A stretch of DNA of 64,000 bases, taken from Micavibrio sp. UBA2638. Its GTDB lineage: Bacteria > Pseudomonadota > Alphaproteobacteria > Micavibrionales > Micavibrionaceae. The notes beneath the pieces are model-generated. The model did not search any database and was not told where the DNA came from. It saw only the letters and a list, made by a program, of their open reading frames with translations. This document shows, piece after piece, positions 25,749 to 34,391 of the stretch. How positions within the stretch are numbered: position 1 is the stretch's first letter; the number at the start of each line of letters is the position of its first letter. Position numbers and translations under genes: made by a program. The stretch covers positions 1 through 64,000 of the forward strand of contig DENS01000009.1 of NCBI GenBank assembly GCA_002359735.1, in the 5' to 3' direction.

Positions 25749-26588
25749 TTATTTGTTGCGCATCTCTTCAAATTCATCACTGAAGAATTTATCGTCTTGT
25801 GCTTTCAGGCGCTTTTGGAACGGGTTTTCTTTGTATGGGAACATTTGCCCGCGATAATCATGGCGTTTGGCGATATTTTGCTTTTTCTTGTCTTTCAGCC
25901 TGTGTTGCGTCTGTTTTTGTAATAGGGGGCTGGTGAATGTGATTGTTCGCAGGGCTTTGTCCAGTATCGGTTTTTTCCATGTGTTGGCGTCTTTTGTATC
26001 TTTTGCAAGATTGTCTTCGCTCAAGATAAACCCTTTACCGGCAGGAATATCAACGCCGCCCCAATTCCCTGAAAAATTGACGGCGCCATCGGCAACAAAG
26101 ACCCCGTATCCGCCGTCTGTCTGGCCGCCCCAGACGGTGGTTCCGCGAATGCCAATGGAACCGCGCGATGTCTCAAGCGTTACGTCAGGATTGTCTTTTT
26201 TGCTGATCATGCCGCTGGTCCATAAAAAAGCGCCTTTTAAAAAATTGAATTTTGCTGTGTTTTCTGCCGGGTCATATGGATCAAAAACATATTCATCGAT
26301 GGTCATTGTGCTGTCCTCGGCAAGGGTGATCTCTGTATCATCAATAAACAGGATCAGGGCTTTCGCACCGGGGGCGGTTTGAATATTCGAATTGAAATAA
26401 ATGGGGGCACCGGTTTTAATTTCGGATTTGCCATGATCGCCCACGTAATAGGCTTTCCCCTCCAGCGCAATAAGCTCACCGATCGGATAGGTGTTTTTTT
26501 GGGCGTGTCCTTCGGTCACAAGGGCGGCATACATTATGAAAGCGATAGCCATTATAAAAACAAAACGGCACAAAGATTGATACGCCAA
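25749..26588 (-). CDS. Periplasmic FecR-domain protein
   Basis: The 279-residue product starts with a signal peptide ending near EGHAQ. A FecR domain follows, with AKALILFIDDTEITLAEDS-type and IGIRGTTVWGG blocks. The C-terminal 80 residues are strongly basic and Lys/Gln-rich. The frame starts with TTG at 26588, supported by GGGGGA upstream; an ATG at 26552 is possible. No ECF sigma factor or TonB receptor lies nearby, so it is unlikely to be a classical FecR anti-sigma protein; secreted FecR proteins may act as envelope scaffolds. Confidence 0.8.
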   Translation of the reverse strand: MAYQSLCRFVFIMAIAFIMYAALVTEGHAQKNTYPIGELIALEGKAYYVGDHGKSEIKTGAPIYFNSNIQTAPGAKALILFIDDTEITLAEDSTMTIDEYVFDPYDPAENTAKFNFLKGAFLWTSGMISKKDNPDVTLETSRGSIGIRGTTVWGGQTDGGYGVFVADGAVNFSGNWGGVDIPAGKGFILSEDNLAKDTKDANTWKKPILDKALRTITFTSPLLQKQTQHRLKDKKKQNIAKRHDYRGQMFPYKENPFQKRLKAQDDKFFSDEFEEMRNK

Positions 26589-26688
26589 GAAATTATCCCC
26601 CGACTATAAAGTTAGCAAACCTATCCATACTTATTATACCGTTACGGTGCTTAATAAAAAGGAAAAATGGGCGTTTTTTTCTATGGTT

Positions 26689-27597
26689 TTATCCCGCTTT
26701 TCTTTGCGAGAAAAGCCATTGCCAGACCGGGCGGCTGTATAGTTCTGGGGAATGGCACTGATGATCCATTGTCTGTACCTCGCGGTAGACAATCTTGTGG
26801 CCGCCGTGTTCTTTTATGGCTTTAACCAGATTTCTGGTTTGTGCAACAGGAATTTTGGTGTCCTTTGTACCGTGTATCACAAGCAAGGGTGTATCGGTCA
26901 TGATGGGGGCATCAATGGGGTCCCAGAACCCTGATATCGAAACGCCCGCGGCAAACAGATCGGGATAGCGGGCAAGCGCGCCCAAAGCGCCGGCGCCACC
27001 ACCTGAACACCCCATGACATATATGCGGTTCTGGTCAATTGGGTAATCTTGCATAATGGCGCCGATTAATTCTTCTGTGTATCCAAGGTTTTCATAGGCG
27101 GCGTATTGGCTTTCGGGGTGTGCCCATATCGGCGGGGACGGCGTAACAGGCACAATAACGTAGGAGGGCATGGCCCGGCGCATGGTTTGTCCGGCGATGT
27201 AATCCGCGGCATAATTGCGCCCTGTTGCGTCATGTAACAATAATGTCAGCGGCAAATGTTTTCTCTCGGCCTGTGCCTCATGGCGGGGTGGTTCCAACCA
27301 GTAATACGTCAGGATGCGCCCGGATAGTGTTTTGTATTCGCGTTTGCTATAGAGTTTGGCCGATGAACCGCTGATCGGCGCCGTAGTAATCAAAGGGGGC
27401 CTGTTTGCGTTTGCCTGAGCGGCTTGCTTTGTTTGACTGATTTTCTTTGTCTGGTTAGTTTGCGGCGCTAGCGTTTGATAGGCCGGAAAGACCGGCTGTT
27501 TGTCTGCTGCTGGCTTTGGGGCAATGGTCGTGACAATCATCACAAGGGCAGCAAGGGCAAAGGCCATAATGATAATTGTGGGAATATGCCTTTTCAT
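26689..27597 (-). CDS. Membrane-anchored alpha/beta hydrolase (PHB depolymerase/esterase-like)
   Basis: From the ATG at 27597 the protein has 302 residues. It begins with a basic signal-anchor (about 5-27), then a Gln/Thr/Pro-rich linker, then an esterase domain with LLLHDATGRN, the nucleophile motif GCSGGG, HGTKD for the acid region and a late DHQCH for the His. This resembles polyhydroxybutyrate depolymerase/feruloyl esterase-like enzymes. It follows trmFO by four bases on the same strand, so it may be translationally coupled. The substrate is unknown. Confidence 0.8.
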   Translation of the reverse strand: MKRHIPTIIIMAFALAALVMIVTTIAPKPAADKQPVFPAYQTLAPQTNQTKKISQTKQAAQANANRPPLITTAPISGSSAKLYSKREYKTLSGRILTYYWLEPPRHEAQAERKHLPLTLLLHDATGRNYAADYIAGQTMRRAMPSYVIVPVTPSPPIWAHPESQYAAYENLGYTEELIGAIMQDYPIDQNRIYVMGCSGGGAGALGALARYPDLFAAGVSISGFWDPIDAPIMTDTPLLVIHGTKDTKIPVAQTRNLVKAIKEHGGHKIVYREVQTMDHQCHSPELYSRPVWQWLFSQRKAG

Positions 27598-27601
27598 GTA
27601 T

Positions 27602-29029
27602 CTAGGCTGCTTGCTGCATGCCATAGTGCTGAAGCCAATGATCCAAATCGGCGCGCGCACGCTCGGAATAGGCTTTTTTACGGTCTTTGCCTTTTAACTT
27701 TTTGCGCTTGCCATTGGGCTGAATGGGGGCCAGCATGTCTTTGTCCGGTAAGGGCATTAGACCAAAATTAACATTCATGGGTTGGAAAGTTTCCGCCTGA
27801 GCGCCGCCTGTAATATGGGCAAGCAATGCGCCATGCGCGGTTGTCGGGGGTGGCAATGCAAAATCTTTGCCCATAATTTCCGCCGCCGCCATGCGCGCCG
27901 CCATCAAACCGACAGAGGCGCTCTCGACATAGCCTTCACATCCTGTGATTTGTCCGGCAAAACGGATGGAGGGGCGCATTTTCAAGCGCAGTTGGTGATC
28001 CAGTAATTTCGGGGAATTGATAAATGTGTTGCGGTGCAGGCCGCCCAGGCGGGCAAATTCTGCGTTTTCCAACCCCGGAATCATTCTAAAGACGCGGGTT
28101 TGTTCCCCCCATTTCATTTTGGTCTGAAAGCCGACCATGTTATAAAGCGTGCCCAGCGCATTATCCTGACGCAGCTGCACCACCGCATAGGGTTGTTCAT
28201 CACTGTGCGGATTGGTCAGGCCGACCGGTTTCATGGGGCCAAAGCTCAAGGTCTGCGGGCCACGCGCGGCCATAATTTCAATGGGCATGCAGCCTTCGAA
28301 ATAGGGGGTGTCTTCTTCCTGTTCGGCCAATGTTTTCGACCCGGATGGCAGTTCCCATTCCTTGAACAAGCCGTAATCGGCGTTTACCAGTTCGTGAATA
28401 AACTGGTCATATTGTTCCCTGGAAAGGGGGCAGTTGATGTAGTCTTTACCTGTGCCGGGGCCGACGGCCTTATCGTAGCGAGATTGAAACCATGCCTTTG
28501 TCATGTCAATGCTTTCGGCATGCACAATGGGCGCGATAGCGTCGAAAAAGGCCAGCTCGCCTTCACCGGTCAGCCTGGCAATGTCCTGCGCCAGCGCATC
28601 CGAGGTCAACGGGCCGGTCGCGATGATAACGTGGCCCCAATCCTTTGGCGGAAGGCCTTTGATTTCACCATGTTCAATCGTGATGTTCGGATGGGCTTGC
28701 AGGGCCTTTGTCACGCCTTCGGAAAAGATATCGCGGTCAACGGCCAGGGCGCCGCCTGCGGGCACGGCGGCTTTTCCGCCCTCGCGCATGATTATGGAGT
28801 TCATCTTGCGCATTTCTTCGTGCAGCAGGCCAACCGCATTGTGATCGGCATCATCGGAACGAAACGAATTGGAGCAAACCAGTTCCGCGCAGTTTCCTGT
28901 GTGGTGCGCATGGGTCAACGTTTGCGGGCGCATTTCGTGCAAAATGACCTGAACGCCAAAATTGGCCGCCTGCCATGCGGCCTCGCTGCCGGCCAAACCT
29001 GCGCCTATAATGTGGAGTGTCTTGCTCAT
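27602..29029 (-). CDS. trmFO: Methylenetetrahydrofolate-tRNA-(uracil-54-C5)-methyltransferase
   Basis: The 475-residue flavoprotein makes 5-methyluridine at tRNA position 54, using methylene-THF. The FAD-binding start IIGAGLAGSEAAW and the family block CSNSFRSDDADHNAVGLL are clear. The SGSKTLAEQEEDTPYFEGCMP and QLRQDN blocks also match. Length is typical. Its presence implies that the folate-dependent route to m5U54 is used here. Confidence 0.95.
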   Translation of the reverse strand: MSKTLHIIGAGLAGSEAAWQAANFGVQVILHEMRPQTLTHAHHTGNCAELVCSNSFRSDDADHNAVGLLHEEMRKMNSIIMREGGKAAVPAGGALAVDRDIFSEGVTKALQAHPNITIEHGEIKGLPPKDWGHVIIATGPLTSDALAQDIARLTGEGELAFFDAIAPIVHAESIDMTKAWFQSRYDKAVGPGTGKDYINCPLSREQYDQFIHELVNADYGLFKEWELPSGSKTLAEQEEDTPYFEGCMPIEIMAARGPQTLSFGPMKPVGLTNPHSDEQPYAVVQLRQDNALGTLYNMVGFQTKMKWGEQTRVFRMIPGLENAEFARLGGLHRNTFINSPKLLDHQLRLKMRPSIRFAGQITGCEGYVESASVGLMAARMAAAEIMGKDFALPPPTTAHGALLAHITGGAQAETFQPMNVNFGLMPLPDKDMLAPIQPNGKRKKLKGKDRKKAYSERARADLDHWLQHYGMQQAA

Positions 29030-29111
29030 GGCTGCATGCCCCTCTTGTCAAAATTGCCACGCACTGTACACTTTTATGGTCTTAAGAATCAAGCAAAGGA
29101 GACCCGTTGTT

Positions 29112-30017
29112 ATGGAATCATGGAAAAAAGTTTTATTGAGTAGCGCGGCAATGGCGGTTATGGCCTTTGCCATGCCGGTACAGGCCGAAGAGAAGGGCGC
29201 CACCGGGCATCACGGGGCAGATGCGGCCCAGCATCAGGAACATCATGCGGATGACCATGGCGCGCCAGAAGGACATGCCAAAGCGGCAAAAGACAACGCG
29301 AACGCCGTTCATGCACCAGCCAAAATGCCAGCAGACAGTGCCAGTGATGTAAACTGGGCCTATGCCGGGGCCAACGGGCCATCACATTGGGCGGGGTTGG
29401 ATGACGCGTTTAAAACATGTTCTGAAGGCACATTGCAATCGCCGATTAATATTGCCCAATACATGCAGGAAGATTTACCGAAGTTGAAAATTGCCTATGC
29501 ACCGACAAAACTGCATGTTTTTAATAGCGGCCATTCCATCGGTGTTCAATACGAGCCGGGCAGTAAATTTATGTCAGCAGATAAAATTTATGATCTGACG
29601 CATTTCAATTTTCACACGCCCAGCGAAAACTATGTCAACGGGGCACCATACCCTATGGAAATGCAATTGGTTCATAAGGCCGAGGACGGGCAGGTTTCCA
29701 TTTTATCTGTGATGATGAAACTGGGGCTTGCCAACCCGGCTATACAGACTATCTGGGACAACATTCCTGCTGCGGGCGAGGTCGTAAAGCGGGATGATGT
29801 GACGCTGGATATGGCCGACTTGTTACCGGGCAGCGGGGCGTATTACACCTTTACCGGATCTTTAACCACGCCGCCTTGCAGCGAAAATGTGAAATGGCAC
29901 GTCTTGAAAGAACCGATTGAAATTTCGTTGGATCAGTTGCAGGCATTTCAGGCGCTCTATGCCGTGAATGCGCGCCCTGTACAGCCGCTCAATGGCCGTA
30001 TCATCAAAGGGAACTAG
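29112..30017 (+). CDS. Alpha-carbonic anhydrase fold protein with missing zinc ligands and a His-rich N-terminus
   Basis: The 301-residue protein has a signal peptide (cut near VQA-EE, 25) and a His-rich segment with eight histidines (33-67). An alpha-carbonic anhydrase domain follows: SPIN (110-113), SGHSIG with the proton-shuttle His (141), LTTPPC (251-256), and Cys103/Cys256 able to form the usual disulfide. Two of three zinc ligands are replaced. The HxH pair reads H164-F-N166-F-H168, with Asn where the first ligand belongs, and the third ligand site reads E183-M-Q185-L-V, with Gln. Only H168 is retained in register. It is probably a non-catalytic or altered periplasmic relative. AAGGAG precedes the ATG. 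Confidence 0.88.
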   Translation: MESWKKVLLSSAAMAVMAFAMPVQAEEKGATGHHGADAAQHQEHHADDHGAPEGHAKAAKDNANAVHAPAKMPADSASDVNWAYAGANGPSHWAGLDDAFKTCSEGTLQSPINIAQYMQEDLPKLKIAYAPTKLHVFNSGHSIGVQYEPGSKFMSADKIYDLTHFNFHTPSENYVNGAPYPMEMQLVHKAEDGQVSILSVMMKLGLANPAIQTIWDNIPAAGEVVKRDDVTLDMADLLPGSGAYYTFTGSLTTPPCSENVKWHVLKEPIEISLDQLQAFQALYAVNARPVQPLNGRIIKGN

Positions 30018-30070
30018 GCTTTCCTGTCATGATGCAGGAATAGGCAGAAATAGTCAGGAATAGTAATAGG

Positions 30071-30100
30071 AAAGGGGCCTTGGACGGCCCCTTTTTTTTT
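30071..30100 (+). terminator. Rho-independent terminator
   Basis: GGGGCC (30074-30079) pairs with GGCCCC (30086-30091) around six bases, flanked by AAA and nine T residues. It follows the carbonic anhydrase-like gene and may also serve the convergent gene ending at 30149. Confidence 0.88.
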
Positions 30101-30148
30101 ATGATTGTGGTGTGCGTCAGTGGTCCGCACGCTCCTGTTTTTCTATGG

Positions 30149-30895
30149 CTAAGATAGATCATAGGGGTTGATGTGATCCTGATTTTTGTTGTGCGGATAC
30201 AAATCATCAGGGTTAACATCATACGGGTCTATGGTGTCCGGGTTGACCTCGTTTTCATATGCCCCCGCACCGGGGATGGCCCCTTGATCCGGGCTTGGTA
30301 AAAGAAGCATTTCTTCTGGTATGGCCTGTTTCAGGAAGACGGCAGGCAGGCTGTTTTGTGTTTCCAGTTGGCGCATGACAGTATGGGCAACTGCGCGCTT
30401 GTCCCCCTCGAGGGCCAGACAAGCATTTTGGAAGTTTAGCTTGTCTTTTTCAATCAAATCCATCTGGGCCTTCATATACTCTTTTTTCTGCTCCGCTTCT
30501 CGTTTCCAGCTTGATACGTTGCTGTAGTTTTGTATGAAGGCCGTGTTCAAAATGCTGGATGAAGCGCCGATTTTGTTTTCAGCGTGGTGGATGACCCCAT
30601 CAAGATATTCATCGACGACGCATGCCTGAATATAGTCATAGCGGCTATCGCGGTATTGTTCATAGATTTCGGCACCGGTTTCGGATAGAAGATGTCTATA
30701 CGTTTCCAGATCAAGAATTTCGTCAGATTCCAAAGAGTTCATAACGGTGTCCTGATCGGCGTCAAGACGCACATGTTTGCAATAAAGATCGGCAAAGACC
30801 TTATGTGCGCCCGTTTGACCTTGGCCCTGATTTTGGCCCCGGCTTTGACCTAAGAATATTCCGTTGTCATAGCTGTTTTTATTTGTCGTTGTCAT
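30149..30895 (-). CDS. Unknown cytosolic protein with C-terminal proline-asparagine pentad repeats
   Basis: From the ATG at 30895 (AGGGA upstream) the protein has 248 residues. The start is Gln/Gly-rich (16-28). The middle is helical and charged, with a likely coiled coil around 128-160. The C-terminus carries six consecutive five-residue units (217-246) of the type hydrophobic-N/D-P-D/Y-D: VNPDT, IDPYD, VNPDD, LYPHN, KNQDH, INPYD. I recognise no family. No signal peptide or membrane helix is visible. Confidence 0.65.
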   Translation of the reverse strand: MTTTNKNSYDNGIFLGQSRGQNQGQGQTGAHKVFADLYCKHVRLDADQDTVMNSLESDEILDLETYRHLLSETGAEIYEQYRDSRYDYIQACVVDEYLDGVIHHAENKIGASSSILNTAFIQNYSNVSSWKREAEQKKEYMKAQMDLIEKDKLNFQNACLALEGDKRAVAHTVMRQLETQNSLPAVFLKQAIPEEMLLLPSPDQGAIPGAGAYENEVNPDTIDPYDVNPDDLYPHNKNQDHINPYDLS

Positions 30896-31085
30896 GGTAT
30901 CCCTGTTTTTATTTTTATGTAAATTATCGTTATTTCCGGTTTTTGTCAACTTTCTTAAGCAGGCTCCAGATTTACCAATCCAGAAAGCCCCCCCTTCAGG
31001 CAATAACCTCCGGAGGTTTACGACGCCCTTTCATTTTACACCGTGCAGTGTGGCATAGAATGGTCTTCATGGCAAAATATGATAT

Positions 31086-32390
31086 TTATTCCCAGAATTC
31101 TTCTTTATCGGGGACACGCGAAAATGCGATTTTGGTGCCAACATGCCCGGCTAGTGTTTTGGGCGGAACACCAAGAGTTACGGTTTCTTTCTGGTATTTG
31201 GCCTGAAGATGATCAAGGGCCTTGGCCAATGCCTGTTGTTTTTCACTTTTTTCCCGGGTTTCGGGGTTAGGGGTGTCAAATAAATCACCTGTGATCTGTT
31301 CGCGCTGGCAGAGCCGTGTCAGGCTAACAGAGACCTTTTTGAAAACGGGGGACCGAAGATTATAATGACTTTCAAAATAGGCGCGCATATCCCCCCAGAG
31401 CGTTTCAAGTTGGGCCAGAAATGTGAAGGGGTCATTGGCCGGTGTCAGGCGAATATCACCGTACCATTTGAAATTCTGGTCATAGGTCGCGCCGCGCACA
31501 GTGGCTGAAAACCCCAGGGTGCCGGCATAAAGATTTTGTTTGCGCATACGCTGTACGGCCTTGGTCAGAAGGCGCCGTGCCATCAGGCGGGCTTTTTCGG
31601 GGGTGCGTAAAGACGGATCCAGCACGCGGGAATGCCCAATGACAGAGCGGCTTGTTTCCTGATGCGGGAAATCATACCCATGCAGCCAGTACCAAAAACG
31701 TTCCCCCTGGACGCTGCCCCATGCTTTGCGCGCTTGTTTGGGAGAGATGTTCCAAAGATGCGTCATGGTTGTGATCCCGGCGCGGTTCAAACGGCGTTGC
31801 ATATTGATGCCAATTCCCGGAATATCGGTGAGTTGCAGGTCAAGCAGGCGTCCAGGCAAGTCTACAGGGTTTAATATGACCAGACCATCAGGTTTTTGCA
31901 TGTCTGTTGCGATTTTACCCAGCAAGGTATTCGGGCCGATACCGATGGAGCAGCTGATCGCCGGGCCGATATTGTTCCAGATTCCATGCTTGATGCGCAT
32001 GGCAATGTCACGGGCGCTTTTTTCATTGCGTTTGGACGGGGGGAGGCGGCTGTCAAATTCATCGATAGACCAGATTTTATTGATGGGGGTGTGTTTGACG
32101 ACTTCTTCAATGATGCGGTTGTGGTAATCAACATATTTGTTGTGCCGGGCCTGTACGCAAATGAGGCCGGGACACATGCGGCGCGCATCGCGAATAATCG
32201 TGCCTGTTTTGATGCCATAGGCTTTGGCCTCGTAAGAGGCTGCGATAGCGCAGGTATGCGGGGTGTCTGTTGGAATCACCACAACGGGCTTTCCACGCAG
32301 AGCGGGGTTTTCTTGTTGTTCGACGCTGGCGAAATAGCTGTTCAGGTCAAGAAATAGCCATTTGAGATCGTGGATTTTTTCCATGCTCAT
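31086..32390 (-). CDS. LexA-regulated Y-family DNA polymerase (DinB/UmuC-like)
   Basis: This error-prone lesion-bypass polymerase has 434 residues from the ATG at 32390. The palm domain shows the first metal motif LDLNSYFASVEQ and the catalytic SIDEFDS pair, both intact, so it should be active, unlike ImuB. A helix-hairpin-helix segment (TDIPGIGINMQRRL) and the C-terminal little-finger domain follow. The frame is open to a TTG at 32447, but a LexA box and -10 element lie there, so translation should start at 32390 or 32384. I see no imuA or dnaE2 partner. The subgroup is not certain. Confidence 0.88.
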   Translation of the reverse strand: MSMEKIHDLKWLFLDLNSYFASVEQQENPALRGKPVVVIPTDTPHTCAIAASYEAKAYGIKTGTIIRDARRMCPGLICVQARHNKYVDYHNRIIEEVVKHTPINKIWSIDEFDSRLPPSKRNEKSARDIAMRIKHGIWNNIGPAISCSIGIGPNTLLGKIATDMQKPDGLVILNPVDLPGRLLDLQLTDIPGIGINMQRRLNRAGITTMTHLWNISPKQARKAWGSVQGERFWYWLHGYDFPHQETSRSVIGHSRVLDPSLRTPEKARLMARRLLTKAVQRMRKQNLYAGTLGFSATVRGATYDQNFKWYGDIRLTPANDPFTFLAQLETLWGDMRAYFESHYNLRSPVFKKVSVSLTRLCQREQITGDLFDTPNPETREKSEKQQALAKALDHLQAKYQKETVTLGVPPKTLAGHVGTKIAFSRVPDKEEFWE

Positions 32391-32424
32391 GCTCTTGGTT
32401 GGGGGATTATCTGATAATGGGTTC

Positions 32425-32456
32425 ATAATAGCACACAAAAAGAACAAATCAAGAAC
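32425..32456 (-). promoter_or_regulatory. SOS promoter: LexA box with overlapping -35/-10
   Basis: On the minus strand GTTC-TTGATTT-GTTC (32456-32442) is a perfect alphaproteobacterial LexA box (GTTC-N7-GTTC). Within and after it, TTGATT, a 16-base spacer and TATTAT (ending at 32425) form a good promoter. LexA binding would cover the -35. The start site would be near 32418, leaving about 28 bases of leader before the ATG at 32390. Confidence 0.8.
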
Positions 32457-32644
32457 ATTTTTCGTTGCACGCCCCCTGTCATTCTTGTTATAAAAGATTA
32501 TATTAATGTACTTGCGGTAGGCTTAAGAAAGCGAAACAATAGTTTTGAGCGTGAATCGGTGCCGCCGGTGATATCTATCTTGTTCATAGGCTGAAGAACA
32601 AAAAAGATGCTGGGCGCGACGCCATCTATGAAGGGAAAAATAGA

Positions 32645-33142
32645 ATGAGCCAGAAAGTTACCGAGAGCCAGTTTTATATGTGGCGCGCTTTGTTTGCGAT
32701 GTCTCATGCCGATAATATTGTGACGGACGAAGAGATACGTTTTATGACGGAGGCCCTGGAGGATTTGCCGTTTAGTCCGGAACAAAAGAATATCTTGAAA
32801 GAAGACATTTTTAACCCGCAAGACATCGTTGAAATGTACGGGAAAATATCGGACCCCACCGATCAAGCCGCTTTTTTCAATTTCGCCAGAGAGCTGGTCT
32901 GGATTGACGGTGATTATGGTGAGGAGGAACAGGAAATCATGCTGACGTTAAAACGGATGCATGTAAAAAGCGTTAATCTGGATGAGCTTGTCGGGCGTGT
33001 CGGGCTGCAGCTAGAGCCGGATGATGACCGCAATTTTTCAGGCAGTGCGGCAACTCCTTCGGCCAGTTCCGCCGCCGGTGGTAAAAATGTAAAAAATATT
33101 GTGCATTCATTCCGCGAACGTTTCTTGAAAGGGAACATCTAA
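32645..33142 (+). CDS. TerB-like domain protein
   Basis: The 165-residue protein contains two halves of a TerB-like helical domain, seen as FAMSHADNIVTDEEIRFM and ELVWIDGDYGEEEQEIM, with acidic motifs that could bind a metal. A Ser/Ala/Gly linker and a short basic C-terminal helix follow. TerB-like proteins are found in tellurite-resistance and stress loci, but no ter genes lie nearby. It is cytosolic; its function is unknown. Confidence 0.7.
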   Translation: MSQKVTESQFYMWRALFAMSHADNIVTDEEIRFMTEALEDLPFSPEQKNILKEDIFNPQDIVEMYGKISDPTDQAAFFNFARELVWIDGDYGEEEQEIMLTLKRMHVKSVNLDELVGRVGLQLEPDDDRNFSGSAATPSASSAAGGKNVKNIVHSFRERFLKGNI

Positions 33143-33167
33143 AAGATCGCCAGAGATTAGCCAGAGA

Positions 33168-33722
33168 TTAGCGAAACAGGTATTCTTTGTCGGCGATTTC
33201 ATAACCGGCGGCCGGTTCAATTCGTGATGGGTCCAGCGGGTATTCCCGTCCATCATATTTGGCAGAAACGTTTTTTGCACTTTTCCAGCGCCCTGATACA
33301 CGGATGATGATGTCTTTCCACCCATTGGTTTGATTGGCGGTACTGTAAATCGGGGGGCGCACAGGCTGTATGGAATTTACCAGCGTGAATTTGTCATTAT
33401 GCGCTTCCATCACCAGCATGGTGCATCCGTGTTTATCACACCAAAAACCATAAGGGGTTTTGAACAGAACCAGCGCGTCACGGCGGCCATCATCATTTAA
33501 ATCAATGCGGCGATAATCATAATTGGAATGCATGGGGGCGCCCATGGTTTTTAGGGTGGCCAGCACTGATTGTTGCAGCTGAAAATCATTCGGATCAACC
33601 AATTCGGGCAGGGGGGTAAGCGGTGCTTTTATCGCGAGGTCTTGTTGCGGCGCGCCTTGACAGGCCCCTGTGATGAGCAAGCCCAGAACGGCAAAGGTGA
33701 TGTAAAAGCGGGTGGATTGCAT
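33168..33722 (-). CDS. Predicted lipoprotein of unknown function
   Basis: The 184-residue product has a signal sequence ending in a lipobox (ITGAC). The mature part contains a DLNDDGRRDALVLF segment, which resembles the calcium-binding loops of FG-GAP/VCBS-type repeats, and a CDKHGC pair of cysteines. It should sit on the periplasmic side of the outer or inner membrane. It is divergent from fdxA; the 226 bases between them contain an inverted repeat but no gene. Confidence 0.75.
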   Translation of the reverse strand: MQSTRFYITFAVLGLLITGACQGAPQQDLAIKAPLTPLPELVDPNDFQLQQSVLATLKTMGAPMHSNYDYRRIDLNDDGRRDALVLFKTPYGFWCDKHGCTMLVMEAHNDKFTLVNSIQPVRPPIYSTANQTNGWKDIIIRVSGRWKSAKNVSAKYDGREYPLDPSRIEPAAGYEIADKEYLFR

Positions 33723-33776
33723 TCTTTAACTTTAGAGAAAGAGCGGGGGGCATGACAAGGGCAGTGTAGAATAACC

Positions 33777-33799
33777 CACATATAATATGCGTATATGTG
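33777..33799. promoter_or_regulatory. Inverted repeat between divergent genes, operator candidate
   Basis: CACATATA (33777-33784) and TATATGTG (33792-33799) form a perfect 8-base inverted repeat with a seven-base spacer, followed by CTTTTTT. On the plus strand it could act as an AT-rich terminator, but no plus-strand gene precedes it. An operator for fdxA or the divergent lipoprotein gene is more likely. Confidence 0.35.
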
Positions 33800-33948
33800 C
33801 TTTTTTCGCCATTTGTCATTGAGGGGGCAAGTTTATTCAAAACCTGTTGCCACGAAGGGCAAGGGGTATTAATCTGGGGCTTGCCGGTTTTCTTGAGGCG
33901 CTTTTTTCTGTCTGTACCGGTCAATAAAAATTTGAGAGGAGTTCGATC

Positions 33949-34287
33949 ATGACCTTTGTGGTCACAGATATCTGTATAATGTGCAAATACACCGATTGTG
34001 TAGAGGTTTGCCCGGTTGATTGTTTCTATGAAGGGGAAAATATGCTTGTGATTAACCCGGATGAATGTATCGATTGTGGCGTTTGTGAACCGGAATGCCC
34101 GATTGATGCAATTCTGCCCGATTCTGATCCTGAGGCCGAGAAATGGCTGGAGTTAAACCGTGAGTATTCGGAAAAATGGCCGGTGATCACCGAAACGCGT
34201 CCTCCGATGCCGAATGCAGATGCTTTGAAGGATGAAGCCGGGAAGTTTGATCGTTACTTTAGTGAAAGACCGGGCGATGGAGATTAA
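33949..34287 (+). CDS. fdxA: 7Fe ferredoxin FdxA
   Basis: The 112-residue ferredoxin carries a [3Fe-4S] and a [4Fe-4S] cluster. Cysteines are at 9, 12, 17, 21, 25, 40, 43, 46 and 50, in the CxxxxxxxCxxxCP and CxxCxxCxxxCP arrangement of the FdxA family. The C-terminal extension after the clusters is family-typical. AGGAG lies before the ATG. A ferredoxin-NADP reductase gene lies 1.8 kb downstream on the other strand and is a plausible partner. Confidence 0.95.
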   Translation: MTFVVTDICIMCKYTDCVEVCPVDCFYEGENMLVINPDECIDCGVCEPECPIDAILPDSDPEAEKWLELNREYSEKWPVITETRPPMPNADALKDEAGKFDRYFSERPGDGD

Positions 34288-34391
34288 TATCAACCAGGCC
34301 TAAACGAGACGTAAATCTGTGCTATATATATTTGCAGGACAGAAAAACTAATTCAGCAATAATGCCCAAAAAGATCGATAGGAGATCATGA

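Noticed and set aside
28034..29143. 369-residue plus-strand open frame opposite trmFO
   Set aside because: It is opposite a complete trmFO gene with intact motifs, and its composition is that of reverse-strand shadow translation.
32384..32447. Polymerase start at the TTG at 32447 or ATG at 32426
   Set aside because: Both lie within the -10 element or upstream of the inferred transcription start of the LexA promoter.
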